6,385 nucleotides of DNA from Fidelibacterota bacterium (GTDB lineage Bacteria; Fidelibacterota; Fidelibacteria; Fidelibacterales; Fidelibacteraceae), in assembly GCA_030620575.1 (NCBI GenBank), contig JAUXEL010000097.1:1-6385 (forward strand), given 5' to 3'. The translations under genes and the position numbers were made by a program. This document shows, one piece after another, positions 1 through 5,375 of the stretch. The notes below the pieces were generated by a model. It was not told where the DNA came from and did not search any database. It saw only the letters and a list, made by a program, of their open reading frames with translations. The stretch's first letter is position 1; the number at the start of each line of letters is the position of its first letter.

Positions 1-74
1 AAGAACTCCAACCATAGGGCTCCTGCGCCCCGATTATTCGGGGCTACGTAGGATGTACTTTAGCGTAGGTTGGG
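1..74. repeat. Structured intergenic element with GC hairpin
   Basis: Non-coding stretch dense in self-complementarity. CCAACC (8-13) can pair with GGTTGG (68-73). Inside lies a perfect 7-bp hairpin (27-33 with 38-44, loop TTAT), followed by the palindrome CTACGTAG (44-51). CTACG (44-48) can alternatively pair with CGTAG (64-68), and CGTAGG occurs twice (47-52 and 64-69). The hairpin is not followed by a T-run, so it does not look like an intrinsic terminator. The CGTAGGTTGGG style resembles dispersed intergenic repeats common in environmental bacterial genomes; copy number in this genome cannot be seen from the window. A folded non-coding RNA is a less likely alternative. Confidence 0.4.
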
Positions 75-187
75 AGAAATCTCAAATTATTTTACGGAAA
101 TTAAAGAAAAGAACAATCTTTAACTTAATTTGATTATTTTGAGATCTCTCCATGCGTTCGTCAGCTGACGGACTTAGTCGAGATGAC
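73..187. repeat. Imperfect inverted repeat with nested palindromes
   Basis: The left arm (73-91) and right arm (133-151) are reverse complements at 16 of 19 positions, built around GGAGAAATCTC and GAGATCTCTCC. The right arm contains the 8-bp palindrome GAGATCTC (141-148). It is followed by an 18-base near-perfect palindrome (156-173) centred on CGTCAGCTGACG, then the tail GTCGAGATGACA (177-188). Sequences of the form GAGATTTCTC...GTCGAAATGACA are a familiar class of dispersed non-coding repeats in FCB-type genomes (recalled, not searched). No transposase is visible, so this could be a miniature non-autonomous element or a REP-like sequence. Confidence 0.45.
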
Positions 188-391
188 ATTATTTATGGTG
201 TTTTTGATAATTTGCGATTTGAATTTGTGTTTCACACAATGGGTTATTTCATTTTATGTTTGTAAGCGACTTTTATATTGTGGAATAATGATGAATCCGT
301 TAAATTCGGGCAACGATATAATGAACGGTTTCATTTATCAGGGTGTTAATATTGCAGAACATCCTTCATTACACAAAGCTAAGGATAAGCA
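183..391. other. Gene-free leader upstream of the epimerase
   Basis: Together with the repeats before it, this makes a stretch of about 390 bases without a supported gene. It is AT-rich and contains a short hairpin (TTGTGT 225-230, ACACAA 234-239) and a weak promoter candidate (TTGTAA 260-265, AATAAT 284-289, 18-base spacer). An open frame crosses it (183-395), but that frame begins inside the repeat tail, lacks a ribosome binding site and has an unremarkable, cysteine-rich hydrophobic translation, so it is not called as a gene. Confidence 0.5.
260..289 (+). promoter_or_regulatory. Weak sigma70-like promoter candidate for the epimerase unit
   Basis: TTGTAA (260-265) and AATAAT (284-289) are separated by 18 bases, about 100 bases ahead of the epimerase start. 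The match is 4/6 and 5/6 to the consensus boxes. In such AT-rich DNA this could easily be chance. Confidence 0.22.
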
Positions 392-1429
392 ATGAAAGTA
401 CGGGTTCACGAATACGATTTACCGCTGAAATATAAATTCGGTATATCCCGGGAAACACGCACTATCCAGAAAACCGCTATTATTGAAGTGAATGACGCAT
501 CTTTTTCGGGTTACGGAGAATGTGTTGCCAATCATAAATATTATAAATTCACCATAGACATGATCCGTGATGATATTGCCTCTATCGCTGACACACTTGC
601 TGATATAGATATTCTGCACACTCCGCCGGAAACGGTCTGGAAACAGCTAAATCCCCGCCTGAAACACAATCCTTTTGCCCAATGTGCTCTGGATATGGCA
701 CTCTACGACCTATGGGGAAAAAAGCAGAATAAGCGCACGTATGAATTATGGGGACTCCAGCCGGACAGAAATCCTGTCACGGATTACACTATTGGTATCG
801 ATGATATTGATGTGATGATCAAGAAAATTGAAGAATATGCGGACTGGCCGGTCTTTAAAATCAAGCTCGGCACTGATCATGATATGGAAATCATGCACGC
901 TCTGCGTCAGCATACAGATGCTGTATTTCGTATTGACGCAAACTGTGCATGGACTGCTGATCAGACCATCGAATATTCCTATATACTAAAAAAAATGGGG
1001 GTTGAATTTATTGAACAGCCCATGGAAGCCGATGTATCCTCCACAGATATGAAAAAAGTTTATGAACATTCCGTACTCCCCCTTATCGCAGATGAAAGCT
1101 GTATATCCGAAGCGGATGTAGACCATTGCCACGGTTATTTTCATGGTGTAAATATTAAGGTGGTTAAATGCGGAGGATTGACTCCTGCCCGCCGCATGAT
1201 CGCACGTGCCCGCGAATTGGGCTTAAAGGTCATGGTTGGTTGTATGACAGAGTCAACCGTTGGTATCTCCGGTATCGGGCAGCTGTTGCCGTTACTGGAC
1301 TATGTTGATATGGACGGTCCCATATTATTGGCAAAAGATATTGCCAGCGGTGTTTTCATTGAACGCGGTGTTGTTCATTATGCTGCCGTTCCGGGGAACG
1401 GTGTCACCCTCACAGGTTTTAGCAAATAA
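392..1429 (+). CDS. Dipeptide epimerase (L-Ala-D/L-Glu epimerase-like), enolase superfamily
   Basis: 345-aa cytoplasmic enzyme of the muconate-lactonizing subgroup of the enolase superfamily, expected to epimerise the C-terminal residue of dipeptides such as L-Ala-D-Glu released during murein recycling. All diagnostic residues are present. The KxK acid/base pair is K156/K158 (FKIKLG). The metal ligands are D182 (IDAN), E208 (IEQP) and D234 (ADES). The second catalytic lysine is K256 (NIK). The DxD motif that binds the dipeptide amino group is D306/D308 (DMDGP), and the GCMTES stretch at 283-288 is also typical. Residues 1-110 form the N-terminal capping domain, with SRETRT at 19-24. Length is normal for the family. 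The start is supported by AAGGAT (381-386), 5 bases upstream. The gene next downstream begins 14 bases later and is probably cotranscribed. Family is near certain; the exact dipeptide preference (Ala-Glu or another) is inference. Confidence 0.93.
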   Translation: MKVRVHEYDLPLKYKFGISRETRTIQKTAIIEVNDASFSGYGECVANHKYYKFTIDMIRDDIASIADTLADIDILHTPPETVWKQLNPRLKHNPFAQCALDMALYDLWGKKQNKRTYELWGLQPDRNPVTDYTIGIDDIDVMIKKIEEYADWPVFKIKLGTDHDMEIMHALRQHTDAVFRIDANCAWTADQTIEYSYILKKMGVEFIEQPMEADVSSTDMKKVYEHSVLPLIADESCISEADVDHCHGYFHGVNIKVVKCGGLTPARRMIARARELGLKVMVGCMTESTVGISGIGQLLPLLDYVDMDGPILLAKDIASGVFIERGVVHYAAVPGNGVTLTGFSK

Positions 1430-1443
1430 ATAAGGAATAATTT

Positions 1444-1887
1444 ATGCATGATACCTTAACATCTCCTCCTCTGCTTGAATGGAAAGTTCTGCTTGCGCAG
1501 CGAAATCCCGCCCGGGCGGTTTCTGTTGCAATTCTTATTATTATTTGTGCCTACTTTGTATTTTTTACCACTAAAGATATGGCTCTTACTGTTATTGCCA
1601 CCATTGTATTGATCATGATGGTACTTCCCTATTATCTCCCGATCACCTATATTCTCACTGATGATACGGTTATTAAGAAGATGCCCCTTTCCAGAAAGGT
1701 TCGCCGCTGGGATGAATTTCACCGATATCACGCAGAAAAAGGAAGCATAAAATTATTTACTCTGACTTATCCGTCCCGGCTTGATAATTATCGCTCTTTT
1801 TTACTCATTTGCAATAAAAACAAAAAAGACGTTTTGGCTATTGTTCAACAAAAGATTCCTTCTATACCCAAATCTCCAGAAAATTAA
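1444..1887 (+). CDS. Small two-helix membrane protein with PH-like cytoplasmic tail
   Basis: 147-aa protein not assigned to a named family. Residues 1-23 are hydrophilic. Two hydrophobic helices follow (about 24-42 and 46-66) with only a short turn between them, so both termini should be cytoplasmic. The tail (68-137) begins YILTDDTV and continues as alternating beta-like segments (VIKKMPLS, KVRRWDEF, SIKLFTLTY, SFLLICNK) ending in an amphipathic helix (KKDVLAIVQQKI). That is the order seen in bacterial PH-like (bPH2/YcxB-type) domains behind paired helices, and the assignment rests on pattern only. AAGGAA (1432-1437) lies 6 bases before the ATG. The 14-base gap suggests coexpression with the epimerase, but no functional link is evident. 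Confidence 0.8.
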   Translation: MHDTLTSPPLLEWKVLLAQRNPARAVSVAILIIICAYFVFFTTKDMALTVIATIVLIMMVLPYYLPITYILTDDTVIKKMPLSRKVRRWDEFHRYHAEKGSIKLFTLTYPSRLDNYRSFLLICNKNKKDVLAIVQQKIPSIPKSPEN

Positions 1888-1897
1888 TATTTTCCCC

Positions 1898-1935
1898 GCT
1901 TCTTTGAAGCAATGTGATTTATTGCATTTTCATTA
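1898..1935 (+). terminator. Weak terminator candidate after the epimerase unit
   Basis: GCTTC-TTT-GAAGC (1898-1910) forms a 5-bp hairpin. It overlaps a second possible stem, GCAAT (1909-1913) with ATTGC (1921-1925), which is followed by ATTTTC. Both stems are short and the T-run is interrupted. The position just beyond the stop at 1887 is right, but the structure is weak. Confidence 0.3.
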
Positions 1936-1972
1936 TTTATCTGTTTTATTATGTTTTTGAATAACTTTAAGA

Positions 1973-2001
1973 TTGGACTTCCTGTGTTTTTATATTATAT
2001 T
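1973..2001 (+). promoter_or_regulatory. Sigma70-like promoter of the five-gene membrane operon
   Basis: TTGGAC (1973-1978) and TATATT (1996-2001) are spaced by exactly 17 bases, each matching 5/6 of the consensus, in the gap before the operon. Transcription would start near 2008, giving a leader of about 70 bases. A second, weaker pair (TTGAGG 2007-2012, TAAATT 2031-2036, spacer 18) lies just downstream and could be an alternative. Confidence 0.55.
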
Positions 2002-2044
2002 TTTTATTGAGGTAACAATTAGAAAAATACTAAATTATAGTCGT

Positions 2045-2060
2045 TGTATATTATTATACA
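2045..2060. promoter_or_regulatory. Inverted repeat TGTATA-N4-TATACA, possible operator
   Basis: A perfect 6-bp inverted repeat with a 4-base centre lies between the promoter candidates and the ribosome binding site of the first operon gene. It has the size and symmetry of a site for a dimeric repressor, or it could form a small hairpin in the leader next to the Shine-Dalgarno sequence. AT-only arms make chance occurrence plausible. Confidence 0.3.
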
Positions 2061-2069
2061 GGAAAGGGA
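2061..2069 (+). promoter_or_regulatory. Ribosome binding site selecting the TTG start at 2080
   Basis: GGAAAGGGA lies 10 bases ahead of TTG at 2080. An in-frame TAA at 2071-2073 prevents any earlier start, and the next in-frame ATG (2107) has no convincing ribosome binding site. This favours the TTG codon. Confidence 0.55.
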
Positions 2070-2079
2070 ATAAACGCAC

Positions 2080-2421
2080 TTGGAAGATAAGGCTTTTGAA
2101 CAAGAGATGATTGACAAAATTGCACATAAGATCGTCGACCGGCGTTTATCTGTCCCTGCTGTTTTATTTTTAGAGATAACGAAACCGCTGAGTTTTTTTG
2201 GTGCACAAACCCTTAATTTTTTCGGTCCAATCATTGAATCATTCATGAAACGGGATAATAGATATTACGATTTTACCGAAATGTTGGAAAAACGTGAAAA
2301 TATTGAACGCATATTACAGCGCGTGGAAGAGCTTGAGGAGGAAATGTCTCTGAAGCATCCACCCAAACCAAAACACAGACGAAAAAAGAGTAAACATCAT
2401 ACATTGGAAGTGGAGGATTAA
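2080..2421 (+). CDS. Small membrane-associated coiled-coil protein, first gene of operon
   Basis: 113-aa protein of unknown function starting at TTG. Residues 6-22 form a charged amphipathic helix (IAHKIVDRR). Residues 24-54 are mostly non-polar and contain LFLEITKPLSFFGAQ and FFGP; with E32 and K35 in the middle they look more like a membrane-surface or re-entrant hairpin than a spanning helix. Residues 67-90 (LEKRENIERILQRVEELEEE) are a strong coiled coil. The tail (92-107) is rich in Lys, His, Arg and Pro and ends acidic. The pattern R-L-x-x-P-A-x-x-F-L-E-x-x-K-P-L-x-F followed by RENIER-type helices is one I have met in conserved hypothetical proteins of several phyla, without a known role. 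The stop codon abuts the ATG of the next gene, implying tight coexpression. A peripheral or adaptor subunit of the operon's membrane complex is inferred. Confidence 0.82.
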   Translation: MEDKAFEQEMIDKIAHKIVDRRLSVPAVLFLEITKPLSFFGAQTLNFFGPIIESFMKRDNRYYDFTEMLEKRENIERILQRVEELEEEMSLKHPPKPKHRRKKSKHHTLEVED

Positions 2422-3528
2422 ATGATCGTTAAACGAACTGTATGTTTGCTGTTTCTTTTGCTTGGAGTTTTTAGTTTTGCATTTGCCGAACTTGCGATTC
2501 TTGCAGAAGGAGAACCCTCAGAGCCAGATGGAAATAAAGTAAATATTGCCATCACGCCGACAGAAGGATCCAGCATTTACATCATTCAGAAAAGCGAAAA
2601 TTCCGGTGAATGGGTACCCGTGCTTGAAACACGCGAATTCGCTTTCAGCACAAATATCACCAATGATATTTCAACCCGGTTCAAGGTTATCGCTCTTGAT
2701 GAAAACCGTTCAGTGGTCGGAGAGGCTCTCTCTGAATCTATTGTTACGGAAGCCATGTGGTTTAATGTTAATCGAACTAATCGTTTTATTGCATTAATTT
2801 TAATATCGGGAATAATCCTGTATTACATTACACGGGCTAAAAAGAATAAAAAGATATATTTACGTCCGGTAGCAGGTCTGCAGGCTTTTGAAGAAGCTGT
2901 TGGTCGTGCAACAGAAATGGGACGATCGGTACTGTTTGTACCGGGTATCATGGACCTTGATCAGGTCGAAACGATTTCAGGTCTGATTATTTTGGGACAT
3001 GTCGCAAAGATGACAGCCCGCTATGAAGCCGAATTAAATGTTCCTGTATCCCGTTCACTGGTAATGGAATCCGGTCGTGAAACAGTTCAGGCTTCTTATA
3101 TCAGTGAAGGGCGACCCGATTTATTTTCTGCTGATATGGTTCATTACTATACGGATGACCAATTTGCATTTGCGGCAGCAGTTGACGGTTTAATGCTGCG
3201 GGAAAAACCCGCTGCAGTTTTTCTGCAAGGCAAATTTTTTGCTGAATCTCTCATTATGGCTGAAACCGGAAACTCTATCGGCGCAATTCAAATTGCAGGT
3301 ACCGGATCACCGTCTCAAATTCCATTTTTTGTTACTGCATGCGATTATACCTTAATTGGTGAAGAATTCTTTGCTGCAAGTGCCTATTTGGGTGATGATC
3401 CGAAGCTTTTAGGTTCCATTAAAGGTCAGGATATCGCAAAAGCAATTCTTATGGCATGTCTGGGTTTGGGGATTCTTTTTGAAACCTTTAATCTGCATTT
3501 CTTTAAAAACTTATTTACAGGATCATAA
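2422..3528 (+). CDS. DUF6754-like membrane protein with extracytoplasmic FN3-like domain
   Basis: 368-aa protein. Residues 1-22 are a classical signal peptide (KR, then a leucine/phenylalanine core, cleavage after FAFA). Residues 36-109 alternate short beta strands (VNIAITPT, SIYIIQKS, STRFKVIALDE) in the manner of a fibronectin type III-like domain outside the membrane. A single helix (about 121-137) is followed by RAKKNKK, marking the cytoplasmic side. Residues 146-340 form a compact conserved alpha/beta domain with VLFVPGIMDLD, ELNVPVSRSLVM, TDDQFAFAAAVDGL, FLQGKFFAESLIMAETGNS and AIQIAGTGSPSQIPFF. I recognise this as the family recalled as DUF6754, not checked by search. A hydrophobic stretch at 338-354 may re-enter or span the membrane. 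GGAGG (2412-2416) lies 5 bases before the ATG. Biochemical function is unknown; no catalytic motif is clear. Confidence 0.88.
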   Translation: MIVKRTVCLLFLLLGVFSFAFAELAILAEGEPSEPDGNKVNIAITPTEGSSIYIIQKSENSGEWVPVLETREFAFSTNITNDISTRFKVIALDENRSVVGEALSESIVTEAMWFNVNRTNRFIALILISGIILYYITRAKKNKKIYLRPVAGLQAFEEAVGRATEMGRSVLFVPGIMDLDQVETISGLIILGHVAKMTARYEAELNVPVSRSLVMESGRETVQASYISEGRPDLFSADMVHYYTDDQFAFAAAVDGLMLREKPAAVFLQGKFFAESLIMAETGNSIGAIQIAGTGSPSQIPFFVTACDYTLIGEEFFAASAYLGDDPKLLGSIKGQDIAKAILMACLGLGILFETFNLHFFKNLFTGS

Positions 3529-3545
3529 AAAAGAGGTAATTATAT

Positions 3546-4454
3546 ATGTTTTGGAAACGAACAATTCCTTCTATCATTGTCGGCGCAGTGGGTATTATCA
3601 TGCTCCTGTCGTGGTTTATTCCACATGCACCATTTGACGAGCTTGAAATCCATGCAACACAATGGTACGATATCATTGCAAGTTTTGCAATGATACTGGG
3701 AGCACTCAATTTATTAAAGCTTCAGGGACGAAAAGTTATTAAACGTCGAAAAGGCTGGATATTTAGCTTAGCGGCTATTTTGTCATTCTTTTTAACTTTA
3801 TCTTTTGGCTTCTTTATTAAAGGCGGATATTATCCGAATTTAATCTCTGTTGGTGATAATCCGGATGCTGTTTATATGAGAATAGCTGAAGTCACCGATA
3901 AGCCCATTGAAGAAGTACGAGATACGTATAAAGAACCCGGAGTAAACGGAGAAAAAATTATTCTTCATAAGGCTGTGGTATCTAAACGGGCTGCTCAAAA
4001 ATCGATCGATGAACTTGAGGACATGGGTGCAACTGTCAGTCTCGGCGAGCTAATATGGGGCTCACACGTACAAGGCGAAAACACCTATTACCGATGGATC
4101 TTCTATTCTTTTTTTACTCCCCTTTCAGCAACCATGTTCGCACTTCTGGCTTTCTTTGTAGCATCCGCATCATACCGTGCTTTTAAAATCCGTAATGCAG
4201 AAGCAACTGTCCTGCTGCTTTCGGGTGTTTTAATTATGCTTGGACGTGTGCCGCTGGGTGCTTTTCTGACATCTTGGACACAGAATATTCCATGGTTGTC
4301 CTGGCTGCACCTGCCTGTTCTTCAGGAGTGGCTCTATCAGTATCCCAATGCAGCCGGTGCACGTGCTATTATGATCGGTATCGGTTTGGGTATTGTCGGA
4401 ACATCGCTTCGAATTATTCTCGGCATTGAAAAATCATTTATGGGAGGAGACTAA
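3546..4454 (+). CDS. Six-helix membrane protein with L7/L12 C-terminal-like outer domain
   Basis: 302-aa integral membrane protein of unknown function. Hydrophobic helices are at about 8-24, 42-58, 70-92, 186-206, 220-237 and 271-292. The basic loop KVIKRRK (63-69) and RAFKIR (211-216) place the N and C termini inside and the long 93-185 loop outside. That loop holds a compact domain (about 97-168) with strand, two helices (MRIAEVTDKPIEEVRDTYKE), strand (EKIILHKAVV), helix (SKRAAQKSIDELEDMG) and strand (ATVSLG). This is the order of the ribosomal protein L7/L12 C-terminal fold, and the last helix-strand also resembles it in sequence. The C-terminal half has LSATMFALLAFFVASASYRAFK, a likely family signature. 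AGAGGT (3532-3537) precedes the ATG, 17 bases after the upstream stop. Probably a core spanning subunit of the operon's complex. Confidence 0.86.
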   Translation: MFWKRTIPSIIVGAVGIIMLLSWFIPHAPFDELEIHATQWYDIIASFAMILGALNLLKLQGRKVIKRRKGWIFSLAAILSFFLTLSFGFFIKGGYYPNLISVGDNPDAVYMRIAEVTDKPIEEVRDTYKEPGVNGEKIILHKAVVSKRAAQKSIDELEDMGATVSLGELIWGSHVQGENTYYRWIFYSFFTPLSATMFALLAFFVASASYRAFKIRNAEATVLLLSGVLIMLGRVPLGAFLTSWTQNIPWLSWLHLPVLQEWLYQYPNAAGARAIMIGIGLGIVGTSLRIILGIEKSFMGGD

Positions 4455-4455
4455 A

Positions 4456-5364
4456 ATGGCAAAATATAATATTTTGGAAAAATTGGATAGTCTCGACCGC
4501 CGTATAATTTTCTTAATTATTGCTCTTGTGGTATTGATACCGTTACTAATTCCCATGGGCTTACCTGTTGAGACAACTCAACTTACCGAAGATGCATTTA
4601 ATACAATAGATAATTTACCGCAAGATGCTAAGGTCCTTCTTTCTTTTGAGTATGGACCGTCTACTAAACCGGAAATCCATCCAATGGCGACCAGTGTACT
4701 GCGCCACCTGTTTTCAAAAGGAAATAAGGTTGTGGTCATGTGTTTATGGCCGGATGGATTGTTTATGGCAAATGAAGTCCTGGGGCTGGTTGCTGAGGAA
4801 GAATTTAACCTGGAATACGGTGTAGATTACGTTAACCTGGGATATCGTCCCGGAAACGAAGCTGTGATCAAAGGAATTGGAAAAAGTTTTGCAGCAAACT
4901 TTTCGGTAGATTCAAAAGGAACTCCCATTAGCCAGATCCCTATTATGCATGATGTGCAGACCCTTCGTGATCTGGACTTTATCTTTAGTTTCTCCGCCGG
5001 ATATCCCGGTGCTATTGAATGGGTTCTTTATGCAAGTGACCCGCTTCAGATCCCCGTATCAAGCGGAAACACTTCCATACAGGTTAACCAATTACTTCCT
5101 TATGTAAAATCCGGACAAATGAAAGGCATTATTGCCGGAATGCCCGGTGCTTCCGAGTATGAAACCCTTCTTATCAGAAAAGTTGAGAATGAGACGGGTT
5201 TATTAACTGATCAAGCACGTATGCTATTACCAAATTTTAAAGAAAAACGTGATGCAACAAAATTTATGGATGCTCAATCCGTAGCACACCTTGTAATCGT
5301 GTTATTTATTGTTCTTGGTAATATTTCATATTTTGTTAAACGTAAAAAACAACGTAAATATTAG
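4456..5364 (+). CDS. Doubly anchored extracytoplasmic alpha/beta protein
   Basis: 302-aa protein of unknown function. A short basic N terminus is followed by a helix at about 16-36, a large extracytoplasmic domain (about 38-270) and a second helix at about 276-294, ending in KRKKQRKY on the cytoplasmic side. The outer domain begins with Rossmann-like alternation: AKVLLSFEYGP, helix ATSVLRHLFSKG, then KVVVMCLWPDG. Later come IPIMHDVQTLRDLDFIFSFSAGYPG and GIIAGMPGASEYETLL. The motif MDAQS (271-275) sits at the membrane entry, then LGNISYF. I remember such a family beside DUF6754-like genes but know no function. The chosen ATG follows GGGAGGAGA (4442-4450) and lies 1 base after the upstream stop. 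An ATG 63 bases earlier lies inside the previous gene, adds a charged extension and lacks such a site. An ABC-type auxiliary (GldG-like) resemblance is conceivable but not shown. Confidence 0.86.
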   Translation: MAKYNILEKLDSLDRRIIFLIIALVVLIPLLIPMGLPVETTQLTEDAFNTIDNLPQDAKVLLSFEYGPSTKPEIHPMATSVLRHLFSKGNKVVVMCLWPDGLFMANEVLGLVAEEEFNLEYGVDYVNLGYRPGNEAVIKGIGKSFAANFSVDSKGTPISQIPIMHDVQTLRDLDFIFSFSAGYPGAIEWVLYASDPLQIPVSSGNTSIQVNQLLPYVKSGQMKGIIAGMPGASEYETLLIRKVENETGLLTDQARMLLPNFKEKRDATKFMDAQSVAHLVIVLFIVLGNISYFVKRKKQRKY

Positions 5365-5375
5365 GAGGTAACCAA

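Noticed and set aside
27..44. GC hairpin as an intrinsic terminator of an upstream gene
   Set aside because: No T-run follows the stem on the plus strand, and on the minus strand the bases after it are GCGCAGGAG, also not a T-run.
1..391. CRISPR array or tRNA in the repeat-rich left edge
   Set aside because: There are no regularly spaced identical repeats and no cloverleaf with a T-arm GTTCGA-type loop and matching acceptor stem; the symmetry is inverted and irregular.
183..395. Open frame of 70 codons ending across the epimerase start
   Set aside because: It begins in the tail of an intergenic repeat, has no ribosome binding site, and its translation has no recognisable motif or convincing membrane or globular pattern. 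A shorter version from the ATGs at 288 or 291 is no better supported.
419..619. Minus-strand frame within the epimerase gene
   Set aside because: It is the shadow of a gene whose own frame carries a complete enolase-superfamily active site.
1456..1731. Minus-strand frame within the PH-like membrane protein gene
   Set aside because: The plus-strand frame has a good ribosome binding site and membrane helices. The opposite frame is low in structure and rich in Asn/Lys/Gly from reverse reading of AT-rich codons.
2019..2246. Minus-strand frame over the start of the operon
   Set aside because: It overlaps the promoter-leader region and the first operon gene, has no ribosome binding site or family resemblance, and conflicts with the uniform plus-strand layout.
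4393..4455. Earlier ATG for the doubly anchored alpha/beta protein
   Set aside because: It lies inside the preceding gene without a good ribosome binding site and adds a 21-residue charged extension. The ATG at 4456 has a strong GGGAGGAGA at proper spacing and gives a clean N-terminal anchor.
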